Positions 52,337 through 60,825 of a stretch of DNA of 64,000 nt are shown here, piece after piece. The first letter of the stretch is position 1. Each line of letters opens with the position of its first letter. Under the pieces are notes generated by a model, which was not told the DNA's origin, did no database searches, and saw nothing but the letters and a program-made list of their open reading frames with translations. The position numbers and the translations under genes were made by a program. This DNA comes from Flavobacteriales bacterium (lineage in GTDB: Bacteria; Bacteroidota; Bacteroidia; Flavobacteriales_F; PHOS-HE28): NCBI GenBank assembly GCA_016703005.1, contig JADJCX010000033.1, positions 1 to 64,000 on the forward strand, in the 5' to 3' direction.

Positions 52337-52840
52337 CTACGGCTTCGCGTTGAGGTTTTGCCCAGCGTAGTAACCCGTATCGATGTCGAGCAATAATTTG
52401 GTGTGCAAGGTCACCTGACCGACATGGTAGCTGAAGTGCTCGGTGACATGGACGATGATGGCGGTGCCTGACTCGCGATAGCACTGGACATCGAACTCGC
52501 GGATGAGGTCGGTATCCGAAAGCGCGCCGATGATGGTTGTCGCCTTGGTCATCGTCTCATCGAGTTTTGCAAGGAGCTGCGACTTGTCGAGAGAGCCGGT
52601 ATCGCTGAACTCAGCATCGCGAACGCGTTGATCGGCGTCACTGCCGAGCGTGCTGTTGACCCACTGGCCCACGTTACCGCAGAGGTGCAACACCAAGTTG
52701 CCCACGCTCGCGGTACTCGTGTTCGCACGTTTCCACACCTGGTCTTCGCTCAGCAAGTCCAAACATTTGTGCAAGCGTTCGCGGCCTTCATTCAAATGCT
52801 TGATGGAGGAGGAGCGGAGGTGGTCGGAGACGGAGGGCAT
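52337..52840 (-). CDS. DinB family protein
   Basis: 167 residues. It contains the metal-binding-like helices ASVGNLVLHLCGNVGQWVNS (first His), IIVHVTEHFSYHVGQVTLHT (two more His). The DUF1572-type branch of the DinB fold shows exactly this HxxGN spacing and HVGQ. Such proteins bind metal and may act as thiol transferases or be damage-inducible; function is not proven. It is convergent with the subtilase (10 bases between stops) and preceded by a large heptamer inverted repeat. Intact; second DinB-fold gene in the window. Confidence 0.82.
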   Translation of the reverse strand: MPSVSDHLRSSSIKHLNEGRERLHKCLDLLSEDQVWKRANTSTASVGNLVLHLCGNVGQWVNSTLGSDADQRVRDAEFSDTGSLDKSQLLAKLDETMTKATTIIGALSDTDLIREFDVQCYRESGTAIIVHVTEHFSYHVGQVTLHTKLLLDIDTGYYAGQNLNAKP

Positions 52841-52843
52841 TGG

Positions 52844-52932
52844 TTGAGTCGTGAGTTTTGAGTCTTGAGTCGTGAGTTTTGAGTCGCGAGTGAGGGGCAG
52901 ACTCGCGACTCAAAACTCACGACTCGCGACTC
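52844..52932. repeat. Heptamer repeat with a perfect 25-bp inverted repeat
   Basis: Seven units of exactly 7 bases (TTGAGTC, GTGAGTT, TTGAGTC, TTGAGTC, GTGAGTT, TTGAGTC, GCGAGTG) occupy 52844-52892. Reverse-complement units follow at 52901-52932. 52867-52891 and 52901-52925 are perfect reverse complements with a 9-base loop. The sulfotransferase stop (52910-52912) lies in the second arm. Confidence 0.9.
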
Positions 52933-53842
52933 CTGTTCCCCAAGGTGCATTCGCGAGCATGGGTCCGAACATGCGATCGAGTTCGGCGACGGTTTCCGGT
53001 TTCAGTTTGTTCTTGTGATCGCCGCTCTTGGCAACGCGCACATGCTGGTTTTTGTCGCCGCTGCCTTTGATCGCCGTTCCCTGCGAAGCAAGTTCCGTCA
53101 CCAGGTCAGGATGTTTGTCCAGTCCGCAATGCCCGGCTATGGACCGCAACCAACTGGCGTGGTCGGCGACCATCTGCTCGTAGGTTGTGATGAGCGCCCA
53201 CGGTTTGCCGCTGTACTCGCGCAGGTAGTCGTTGTAGATGGCCAGCAGCTTCGGTGCTTCCTCCATCACGGCTTCGTCAATGGTCTGCGCCAACACCTTC
53301 TTGCGTTGTTTCGCGATACGCTCGTTGATGATGGCGTGGCTGAACGCTTGGCTGTAGTACTGGCTGGTGAGCACATCGCGCGGATCGCGCAGGACCACCA
53401 CCACGCGGAAGCGCTCCGGCTGCGGAATGTCGCAGTGCGTGCGCAACGCGCCATAGAAGAAACCCTTCGGCCGGAACATCCGCTGCAGTGATGCAGGGTT
53501 CCGGAAGTGGTCGTACATCCTGCCGCTACTGGTGCTGAAGTACGCGTTGAAGTCGGCGGGTATCATGCCATGTGCCTTGGTGAGCGTGCCCACCATTTTC
53601 TGCACGTGCATGCTGGCCGCCTTGGCCACCGTGAAGAGCACGATGCTCTGTCGCTGTCCGACGTTGAGCGGTTTGCCGGCGATGAGCGCACGCTCAACAC
53701 GATAGTGCAGGAAGCGCGAGCGCGGTTTGTGGTAAAGCCAAACGCTGAGCAACGGCCAGCGGTCCTTGATGCGGTTGTTGAACCGCCCATGTGCGCGGTC
53801 CACCGCCATGAAGATCCGTGTTTTCCAGTCGGTACGTTGCAT
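52910..53842 (-). CDS. Sulfotransferase domain protein
   Basis: 310 residues. Motifs include the 5'-PAPS loop candidate SIVLFTVAKAASMHVQKMVG (a variant of the usual P-loop-like PKSGTTWL), the strand RVVVVLRDPRDVLTSQYYS (3'-phosphate binding Arg and Ser), and a C-terminal region RIAKQRKK to HHxxxK-like VRVAKSGDHKNKL where KxGDxKN is typical. The family transfers sulfate from PAPS to sugars, lipids or proteins. Target unknown. The last residues (VASREF) and the stop come from the heptamer repeat. Preceding gene is an S9 peptidase on the same strand; a terminator lies between them. Confidence 0.85.
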   Translation of the reverse strand: MQRTDWKTRIFMAVDRAHGRFNNRIKDRWPLLSVWLYHKPRSRFLHYRVERALIAGKPLNVGQRQSIVLFTVAKAASMHVQKMVGTLTKAHGMIPADFNAYFSTSSGRMYDHFRNPASLQRMFRPKGFFYGALRTHCDIPQPERFRVVVVLRDPRDVLTSQYYSQAFSHAIINERIAKQRKKVLAQTIDEAVMEEAPKLLAIYNDYLREYSGKPWALITTYEQMVADHASWLRSIAGHCGLDKHPDLVTELASQGTAIKGSGDKNQHVRVAKSGDHKNKLKPETVAELDRMFGPMLANAPWGTGVASREF

Positions 53843-53876
53843 GCGGGTCTAAAGAAACGGTGGCCTGGGCGAATGC

Positions 53877-53903
53877 AAGAGGCGGGGAAACCCCGCGCCT
53901 CTT
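53877..53903 (-). terminator. Hairpin terminator after the S9 peptidase gene
   Basis: AAGAGGCGGGG pairs with CCCCGCGCCTCTT around AAA (one bulge) 20 bases beyond the stop at 53923. GC-rich stem with only a short T-run. Confidence 0.7.
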
Positions 53904-53922
53904 CAGTATGAACTGTGTTCAA

Positions 53923-55881
53923 CTATTCCGTCGGTAGCGCTGCGGCTTTCTTCACAGCAGGCTTGTACCCATTGCCGATGTACTTATCGAAGAAACCCTC
54001 CATCGCGCCGTAGAAGTCGAAGCGGTTCTCCTCGTTGTGGAAGCCGTGACCTTCGTTGTCCTTCACCATGTATTCTACTTTGATACCACGCTTCTTCAGG
54101 GCAGCCACCACGTGGTCGCTTTCATCCTTGTTCACGCGGGGATCCGTAGCGCCTTGGGCGATGAAGAGCGGGCACTTCACATTGTCCATGTAGAACACGG
54201 GGCTGCTCTCGCGCATGGCCAGGCTGTCCGTTTTCGGGTCGCCCACCATCTCGTACATCATCTTCTTGAACGGCTCCCAGTAAGGCGGTATGGTGTTCAT
54301 GAACGTGAACAGGTTGCTCACGCCCACATAATCCACGGCGCACGCGTACAGGTCAGGCGTGTAGGTGATGCCGGCTAGGGTGGCATAACCACCGTAGCTG
54401 CCGCCGTAGATCGCCACGCGCTTCGGATCGGCAACACCTTCCTTGATCAGCCAGTTCACACCATCGGTGATGTCGTTCTGCATGGTAAGGCCCCACTGCT
54501 TGAAGCTCTTCTCCCAGAAAGCCCGTCCGTAGCCCGTGCTGCCGCGGAAGTTCATTTGCAGCACAGCATAACCGCGGTTGGCAAGGAATTGCACTTCGCT
54601 GTTGAAGCCCCATTCATCGCGCGCCCAAGGGCCACCGTGCGGGTTCACCACGACCGGGAGATCCTTCGCCTCGCGGCCTTTCGGAATGGTGAGGTAGCCG
54701 TGGATGGTGAGGCCATCGCGACTGGTGTAGGTGATCGGCCGCATCTCGGCCATTTGCGCCTCGGGCAGCCATGGGCACGCCGTAGCAAGGTGTTCCAGCT
54801 TGCCAGTGGTGGCGTCGTAGTAGTAGTACTTGCCGGGATTGCGGTCGTTGCCGGCCCAAACCAGCATCTTGGTCTCGGTGTCGTCCTCGCCGTAGATCCA
54901 GAATTCGTAGCCCTCGAAGTTGGGGGCCATCTTGGCGTACAAGGCTTCGGTCTCCTTGTCCAGGAATTTGCGTTCGCTCTTCGCTCCGGTCCACGTGGCC
55001 ATGGTCAACACTTTGCGCTTGCGGCTATGGTCCACGCTGCCCATATCGTAGTCGCTGTCCTCGTGGATCAAGCGGATCTCCTTCTTCGCGGCGAGATCCC
55101 ATTCCACGATCGCCGTCTTGTCGCGCCCGCCGAGGTTGTGGTTCACGATCAAGTTCTTGTTGTCGAACGTGAACATCTGCGGGCCCCAACTGTCCTTGAA
55201 GCTGGTGGTCATGTATTCGGTGAACGGCTCCTTGTCGCTGGCGCGGTAGTAGTACACTTGGTTCACACCATCAGTGCGGGTGGCCATGCGGATCACGCCG
55301 GCGTGGTCGGTGATCCAGCTTTCGTAGTTCTCTTGGTTGTCATAGAGCGACTTCACTTCACCCGTCACCACGTTCAGCAAGTAGGGGTCGAACACCTGCG
55401 GGTTGCGTTGGTTCATCTGCACCATAACGCTCTGCTCCATGCCTGCGATGTTGTGCAGGTCGTCGAGCACACCGGCGCGCACGTCCTTTTGCGGAGTGAG
55501 CGCTTTCACATCCTTGCCGTCGATACTTGCGCTGAACACGATGAAGTTCTCGTCGCCGTTGATATCCCGGCTGTACACCAGCCGGTCGCCCTTCCAGAAG
55601 TAGCCACCCACATCGCGGATCGTGTCAGCGGTCACTTGGGTAGCGGTGCCGCCGCCCACCTTCTGCACGAAGATGTTCATGCGGTTGCGCCATGGTGCGC
55701 GGTAGCTGATGTATTGGCCGTCGGGGCTGATCCGGAAGCTCACCTTTTCGGGGTTCTTGAAGAACTCCTTCATTTCAATGGGCTTGGGCACGGTGGCGAA
55801 CGTAGCCTTGGTCTGTGCTTGGGTTGAAGCTGCGCTCAAGCAGAGCGAAAGAGCCAGTAACGGGGTGAACGATCGGGCCAT
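53923..55881 (-). CDS. Prolyl-oligopeptidase family (S9) serine peptidase
   Basis: 652 residues from ATG 55881 (MARSFTPLLALSLCLSAAS signal). The N-terminal half is a beta-propeller with repeated ISPDGQYISYR-type blades; the C-terminal hydrolase domain contains Ser495 in YGGSYGGYATLA, Asp580 in AQGATDPRVNKDESD and His612 in DNEGHGFHNEENR. The order and spacing match S9C acylaminoacyl peptidases or dipeptidyl peptidases. Substrates should be short peptides in the periplasm. An ATG at 55914 would add eleven residues before the signal and is less likely. Intact. Confidence 0.93.
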   Translation of the reverse strand: MARSFTPLLALSLCLSAASTQAQTKATFATVPKPIEMKEFFKNPEKVSFRISPDGQYISYRAPWRNRMNIFVQKVGGGTATQVTADTIRDVGGYFWKGDRLVYSRDINGDENFIVFSASIDGKDVKALTPQKDVRAGVLDDLHNIAGMEQSVMVQMNQRNPQVFDPYLLNVVTGEVKSLYDNQENYESWITDHAGVIRMATRTDGVNQVYYYRASDKEPFTEYMTTSFKDSWGPQMFTFDNKNLIVNHNLGGRDKTAIVEWDLAAKKEIRLIHEDSDYDMGSVDHSRKRKVLTMATWTGAKSERKFLDKETEALYAKMAPNFEGYEFWIYGEDDTETKMLVWAGNDRNPGKYYYYDATTGKLEHLATACPWLPEAQMAEMRPITYTSRDGLTIHGYLTIPKGREAKDLPVVVNPHGGPWARDEWGFNSEVQFLANRGYAVLQMNFRGSTGYGRAFWEKSFKQWGLTMQNDITDGVNWLIKEGVADPKRVAIYGGSYGGYATLAGITYTPDLYACAVDYVGVSNLFTFMNTIPPYWEPFKKMMYEMVGDPKTDSLAMRESSPVFYMDNVKCPLFIAQGATDPRVNKDESDHVVAALKKRGIKVEYMVKDNEGHGFHNEENRFDFYGAMEGFFDKYIGNGYKPAVKKAAALPTE

Positions 55882-56036
55882 CGGCGGCGTTTGGTTTTTT
55901 GGTTGGGGTGCCAAAGGTGATCGACAGTGGTCGTATTGTCGCCGTGGTTACATGAACGGTTGAAGGGGCGAGGTCACTGGCGCAGAGCCCGAGCGCATCT
56001 GCAACGCGCTCGCATGCGATCGGCGCTTGTCGCGCC

Positions 56037-57443
56037 CTACTTCCTGAACCGATAGACCCACACCTTCTTGTCGGCTTCGACCGAGTCCACCACGGGATAG
56101 TGCTCACGAATCAACTGCTTGGTCACACCCCGTGGATCTATCAGTTCCGAACCTGCGTCGATCAGAAGCACCACCGAATGCGGCTCAACCGGCAGGTCTT
56201 CTTTGCGCAGCGGACCTTCAAGTTCGTACATATTCACCCTCCCCAGCCAGTTGTTGATGTAAGCCCCATCCCCCTTCAGCGCTTCAGGTTCCCAAGCGGC
56301 CACGTACGTCAGGCCGTACCAATAAGGAGCGATGTAGCAGGCATCTGCCTCGAACGGTTTCCATTTGTCGAACTCCTGTACCACCGCGCTCGGCTTCACC
56401 CCATTGTCCTTCCACGGCGCGAACGTCACCAACATACCCAAGCACGCAGCCGCGAGACTTCCACGGACCACTGCCTTGTTCTCTGCGATCACACACAGCG
56501 ATGCCGCGACCAGAAATGCAAAGCCCGGCGCTGCCCAAACGAGGTAACGATCCAAGTACAACGGCACAGCGAACGATAGGAAGAACAAGCCCAACAGTGG
56601 CACACCCGCCCACACCAGCCCGAGGCGGATCGCAGTGTTCCGAGCTCTCGTGCGCCACAACGCAAAGGCGATAACGCAGAGGAAAGCCACCGTTATCACC
56701 GGCGCATTGCTCCATCGCCACAGCATGCTGTACGGCTCATCCCATGCGGGGGCAGAAAGCCATGTGCCCTGGCTCACGCTAGCACCCACGCGTTGCGCAA
56801 AGAGCCAGCCATACGGAAGAAAAAGCGTGAGTGTAACCAGCGCCGCTTTGAACCAACCCTTATGCGCAGGTCGCCATTCTCGAACGAACAACGTGCACAG
56901 CAGTTGTATACCGATAGCCGCCCAACCCATAAAGTGTGTGTAGGCCAGCGCTGTGTTCAGCAATACCAACCACAGCAGGGCGCGCGGTTCCCTGCGCGCC
57001 ATACGGTCCACCTGCCACATGCCCGTTATGGTGAGCAAGGTGAGCAGGCTGTATGCGCGGACCTCATGCGCATAGGTGTAGTGTTCGTTGCAAAAGGAGA
57101 AGAGCAGACAGGCGCTAACAGCGCCCCACGTGCCAACATGTCTTCTTGCCAACAAGAACAATGGCCAAACAGCCAGCGCGCTGAACAACGCCGAGGGCAC
57201 CCGCAGCCATGGCACCTCGAACGGAGTGCCGACGCTCCAGAATTTCATCAAGAAGAAGTACAGCGGCGGGTTGTTCTCATCCCGGAACATCCCCAACAGA
57301 TCGCTGGTCTTCTGCTGCGCCCAGAACACGGTGAAGGGCTCGTCGCCGGACAGTTCGTTGACACCGAGCCAGCAGAACTTCAGCACGACGTTCAGCGCAA
57401 GCAGCGCACCAAGCGTGTATTTGTCAGTGCGCGACAATTGCAT
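56037..57443 (-). CDS. Glycosyltransferase family 39-like membrane protein
   Basis: 468 residues from ATG 57443 (MQLSRTDKYTLGALLALNVV). About ten hydrophobic helices are visible, with the catalytic-type acidic segment near the first periplasmic loop (SGDEPFTVFWAQQKTSDLL) and LRVPSALFSALAVWPLFLLA and CLLFSFCNEHYTYAHEVRAY. GT39-type enzymes take sugar from a polyprenyl phosphate donor to an outside acceptor; this could be an O-mannosyl- or arabinosyl-like transferase. A short soluble tail ends the protein. The GNAT gene lies 14 bases upstream on the same strand; probably one transcript. Function is an inference from architecture. Confidence 0.75.
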   Translation of the reverse strand: MQLSRTDKYTLGALLALNVVLKFCWLGVNELSGDEPFTVFWAQQKTSDLLGMFRDENNPPLYFFLMKFWSVGTPFEVPWLRVPSALFSALAVWPLFLLARRHVGTWGAVSACLLFSFCNEHYTYAHEVRAYSLLTLLTITGMWQVDRMARREPRALLWLVLLNTALAYTHFMGWAAIGIQLLCTLFVREWRPAHKGWFKAALVTLTLFLPYGWLFAQRVGASVSQGTWLSAPAWDEPYSMLWRWSNAPVITVAFLCVIAFALWRTRARNTAIRLGLVWAGVPLLGLFFLSFAVPLYLDRYLVWAAPGFAFLVAASLCVIAENKAVVRGSLAAACLGMLVTFAPWKDNGVKPSAVVQEFDKWKPFEADACYIAPYWYGLTYVAAWEPEALKGDGAYINNWLGRVNMYELEGPLRKEDLPVEPHSVVLLIDAGSELIDPRGVTKQLIREHYPVVDSVEADKKVWVYRFRK

Positions 57444-57457
57444 ACGATGGATATCAA

Positions 57458-57901
57458 CTATACCGCTAGCAGGCTCCTGTACATGATGTAGTGCACGCCG
57501 ATGCCTTCCAACACGAACGGCTCGCCCTTGATCGAGAAGCCGAGCTTGGTGTAGAATCCTTCGGCATTCTCCCTGGCTTGGCACCAGATCACATCGGCGC
57601 GTTTCGCCTTCAGTTCGTCCATGCCGAACAACAAGAGCTGCCTGCCGACGCCAGCTCCGCGGAAGTCAGGGTCGATGGCCATGCCACGCAAGCGCCACTG
57701 GATATGCCCCATGATCGTCTCTTGTTTCTCCTTGTAGAAGGACCCGACCCCCACGATACGGTCGGCTTCGACTGCACCCAAGTGAAAGCTGTCGGGATTG
57801 CGGTCGTTGGGGTAGTCACAATCCTCGATGGACTGATGCGGCCGCAACACTTTGTGCCGAAGGTGCCAACACTCGTTGGCTTTTATGAAGGCGATGCGCA
57901 T
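57458..57901 (-). CDS. GNAT family N-acetyltransferase
   Basis: 147 residues. Acetyl-CoA site: WRLRGMAIDPDFRGAGVGRQLLLFGMDELK with RGAGVG as the pyrophosphate loop, and the later ARENAEGFYTKLGFSIKGEP motif B. N terminus IAFIKANECWHLRHKVLRPH recalls the ElaA-type subfamily (LRxxVLRP). The acetyl acceptor is unknown. It ends 15 bases before the start of the GT39-like gene. Intact. Confidence 0.85.
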   Translation of the reverse strand: MRIAFIKANECWHLRHKVLRPHQSIEDCDYPNDRNPDSFHLGAVEADRIVGVGSFYKEKQETIMGHIQWRLRGMAIDPDFRGAGVGRQLLLFGMDELKAKRADVIWCQARENAEGFYTKLGFSIKGEPFVLEGIGVHYIMYRSLLAV

Positions 57902-57980
57902 GGGTAGTGGTGCGGCAAAGTACCGAGCCGCATCACACCGGCAGCGTGATCTCGGCGAACTGCGCGAGCAGAAAGCCGAA

Positions 57981-58007
57981 CGCCGCAGCCTTTTCGGGGC
58001 TGCGGCG
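57981..58007 (-). terminator. Hairpin terminator after the haloperoxidase gene
   Basis: CGCCGCAGCC pairs with GGCTGCGGCG over 10 bases with a TTTTCGG loop, 28 bases beyond the stop at 58035. Confidence 0.7.
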
Positions 58008-58034
58008 CTCAGGCTTACCTGAAGAGGTCACCGA

Positions 58035-59576
58035 TCACTCTGCCACAACAAAACGCGCAGGTTGGCGGGTGTCGCCAACGAGCACAACGGCATACATCCC
58101 GGGAGCGATATTGCTCAAGTGGTAGGGGCCGGGACCATCGAACGCGTTCACCAGCGCACCGGATCCGCACGAGATCACGCGCACTTGTTCCACTTGCTCA
58201 GTAGTGCCAACAACGAGCAAGTCGTTCACCGCATCGTAGCGGATGTTAACAGTGCCGTTCGATGCAACATCGTTTACGCCGGTGATGAGGCCGTCGAACA
58301 GTGCTATGATGTTGTCGCCGATCGCTTCGCCGTTCTGCAGACCTCCACTGTTGGAATACTCATAGTGGATACCACCCAGCAAACGACTGTAGGCGGTTTC
58401 CTGCGAGCAAGTCGCAAAATCGGAGTAGGTGCGTGGTCCGCCGAACGAAGCGCCATGGGTGCTGTCGACGAACGCGAAGCTGGATCCGAATAGTTCCTCC
58501 ATCACCGAACTCCACGCACCGCTTTGGCTGCTGTGGCCACTGCTGCATTCCGGGAACGGCGGGGTGGTGATCAGCGAAGCCCAGTTGGGGTCGATGTGAT
58601 CACGGATGAAGTTGCGGGGGCGGTTCCAGTTGAAGATGTATTTCCAGCGCCAGCATGCAACGAAGGCATCTGCAATGCTCATCCCCAGCATGGCATAGCC
58701 ACGTGCGGCGAAGGCCAAGTCCTTGTTCTCGCGGCGCATCAACTGCTCCATCATGCTCATGCTATGCGTTGGCGGCGTCACCACACCATCGGCCCAGTAG
58801 CGAGCGGTGAGGGTATCGGTTGTGGTGAGGTTGAGGGAGGTTTGATACACGAGTGCGGCGCCGTCATAGCACGGGGATCCCGGCAGCGTATCAAAGGCTG
58901 GAGGAGCGCTGTTGAACAGCGTGAAAGAGGTATCGGCTTCCAAGAAGGGCCGCTTGTTTCCCCAGTAGGGCTGCATAGCCTGTTGTCCAACGGCCGGAAC
59001 CCACAAACCCGGCCCAACTGGTGGTACGAAGAGCGGGTCGAAGTTGGTCAGTTGTGGCCGGTGTTGGCCATCGGTGCGCGCCATGTCCAGCACAGCTTCA
59101 GCAATGTCGGTCCCGAACGCCTGGCTGCGTTGGATCACATCAACGGGTTCTCCGGAGAACTGCACATCGAAGCCGTCGCGGATGGCTTGCAACGCGGCCA
59201 GATTGGCTGGCGCCGCGTTGAAGAACAGACTATCCATGATGCGGCTCAATGCGTAGTTGGCGCAGGTGGGCCAGTGGTATATGAGGCCGGGTGTAACGGC
59301 GGGCAAGGGTCCCAGGTCGGGCAGGTCGCCTTGCAGGCTGCTGTATCCGGGTATGCCGTCAACTACGGCCTCGTATAGCGCAATGCCCATGTAACCATAG
59401 GCGCGCGACGATACCGGTGGCGTGCAGCCCGGTGTCGCCGGGCAAAGGGTGTAGCCTTGGCCGTAATAGGCGTTAGCTACTTCGCTGGTGAACTGATCGG
59501 CCGTTTGGCCATTGGCACTTTGGGCCAAGGCGACCGCAGCGGTAAGGGCGAGGGTCTTGGTGTAGGGGTGGGTCAT
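58035..59576 (-). CDS. Secreted vanadium-dependent haloperoxidase-like protein
   Basis: 513 residues with signal MTHPYTKTLALTAAVALAQS. Vanadium-dependent haloperoxidases share a fold with PAP2 acid phosphatases; the vanadate-binding motifs are visible as PFPECSSGHSSQSG (His348) and YSRLLGGIHYEYS (Arg and His404), with KYIFNWNRPRNFIRDHIDP supplying the first basic and Arg residues. The C-terminal 70 residues (TVNIRYDAVNDLLVV and PGMYAVVLVGDTRQPARFV) look like a type A T9SS sorting domain. It should oxidise halides with peroxide at the cell surface or act as a phosphatase; which is unresolved. Intact, single-gene unit. Confidence 0.85.
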   Translation of the reverse strand: MTHPYTKTLALTAAVALAQSANGQTADQFTSEVANAYYGQGYTLCPATPGCTPPVSSRAYGYMGIALYEAVVDGIPGYSSLQGDLPDLGPLPAVTPGLIYHWPTCANYALSRIMDSLFFNAAPANLAALQAIRDGFDVQFSGEPVDVIQRSQAFGTDIAEAVLDMARTDGQHRPQLTNFDPLFVPPVGPGLWVPAVGQQAMQPYWGNKRPFLEADTSFTLFNSAPPAFDTLPGSPCYDGAALVYQTSLNLTTTDTLTARYWADGVVTPPTHSMSMMEQLMRRENKDLAFAARGYAMLGMSIADAFVACWRWKYIFNWNRPRNFIRDHIDPNWASLITTPPFPECSSGHSSQSGAWSSVMEELFGSSFAFVDSTHGASFGGPRTYSDFATCSQETAYSRLLGGIHYEYSNSGGLQNGEAIGDNIIALFDGLITGVNDVASNGTVNIRYDAVNDLLVVGTTEQVEQVRVISCGSGALVNAFDGPGPYHLSNIAPGMYAVVLVGDTRQPARFVVAE

Positions 59577-59649
59577 ATGGCCAAACTATCGGCACCCACC
59601 ACCATACATATGTCAACAATGCGGGCAATAGAAGGCAGCGTGCGAAACC

Positions 59650-60780
59650 CTAGGATGGATCCGCGGGAACGGATGGCTCGGCAACGGTAGTAATGAGGGG
59701 GGCTTCGACTTCCTCCGGTTCGCCAAGGATGAAACGTCGGTAATAGGATAACAGGAGCGTGGTGAGCGGCAACGCAAGGAGCAATCCGATGAGCCCGAGA
59801 ACACTGCCCCAAACGCTCAAGGCGAGCAGGATCACGACGGGCCGCAAGCCGGTGTTCTTCCCTTGGATACGCGGCGTGAGCACCAGACCTTCCAGCGCTT
59901 GGGCCGCTAAATAGACCATTATCACCCAGAGCATCATCGTACCCCAACTGCTGTGGTGTTCCATGCTGTGGATGGCCGCGCTGAAGGCCACCGGCAGAAT
60001 GCTCAACAAACCGAAATAGGGAATGAGGCCAAGCGCGCCTGCGAGTATGCCCAACAAGGTGGCAAGCGGAAGGCCGATGATGTTGAATCCAATGATGTAC
60101 ACGAGCGTCAGGATCCCCGCGATCTTGAGCTGCCCGCGGAAGTACGCGTTCATGACACGCTGCACATCGTGCACCAAGGCGGTCATCGGTGCGCGATAGT
60201 CCTCCGGCAGTATCGTTTTCCATTTTCCCTGTAGTTGCTCTTCGTCAACCAGCAGGAATACCATGTACAACACCGTGGTGAATACCGCGACGAGCCCAAA
60301 GAGCCATCCGAACACATTGCCCACACCGCTCCAGAAACCGGGCAGCACTTTGCGCGCGGCCACCATGAGGTTGTCCGTGGTGAGGTAGGCGTGGTAGTCG
60401 ATGCCACCCAGACTCACAACAGCATCATGCAACCAAGGGGTGTCCTGCACGCGTTGCTGCAGCGCAGGCAGTTGTTCGCGCACCAGATCAGCGAAGTGCA
60501 ACGCTTCCTTTGTGATCATGGGTATTGTAATGGCCAACCCACCACCAATGAACAGGATCAACCCGAGCATGGTAAGCAGAACGGCCAGTACCCGGTTCTT
60601 CACCCGCTTCTGCACCACATCCACCAGCGGGTCGATGATGTAGTCGAGGATCAGGGCAACGATAAAGGGGATGAGCACGGCGCTCAAACTGTTCAACAGC
60701 CATATGGCGCCCCAGATAACGATCGCCACCACCACCAAATGAAGGAACCGTTCAACGCTGATGCGGCCGGAGGTGATCAT
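59650..60780 (-). CDS. AI-2E family (PerM-like) membrane transporter
   Basis: 376 residues. About eight hydrophobic segments, starting VVVAIVIWGAIWLLNSLSAVLIPFIVALIL and including IIGLPLATLLGILAGALGLIPYFGLLSILPV and VIMVYLAAQALEGLVLTPRIQGKN. The GLIPYFG and PRIQGKNTGLRPV motifs are hallmarks of the AI-2E/UPF0118 family. E. coli YdgG/TqsA was proposed to export autoinducer 2; many relatives are Na+/H+ or K+ coupled, so the substrate is unknown here. It follows the RND/MMPL gene on the same strand after a 45-base gap. Confidence 0.93.
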   Translation of the reverse strand: MITSGRISVERFLHLVVVAIVIWGAIWLLNSLSAVLIPFIVALILDYIIDPLVDVVQKRVKNRVLAVLLTMLGLILFIGGGLAITIPMITKEALHFADLVREQLPALQQRVQDTPWLHDAVVSLGGIDYHAYLTTDNLMVAARKVLPGFWSGVGNVFGWLFGLVAVFTTVLYMVFLLVDEEQLQGKWKTILPEDYRAPMTALVHDVQRVMNAYFRGQLKIAGILTLVYIIGFNIIGLPLATLLGILAGALGLIPYFGLLSILPVAFSAAIHSMEHHSSWGTMMLWVIMVYLAAQALEGLVLTPRIQGKNTGLRPVVILLALSVWGSVLGLIGLLLALPLTTLLLSYYRRFILGEPEEVEAPLITTVAEPSVPADPS

Positions 60781-60825
60781 GATGGTGCAATGCTAAGGGC
60801 GGCCGCACGACTTGCGAACCGTCCG

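Noticed and set aside
52844..52932. CRISPR-like array
   Set aside because: Units are 7 bases and contiguous, with no spacers; no cas genes in the window.
54556..55827. 423-residue plus-strand frame
   Set aside because: Antisense to the intact S9 peptidase; no motif.
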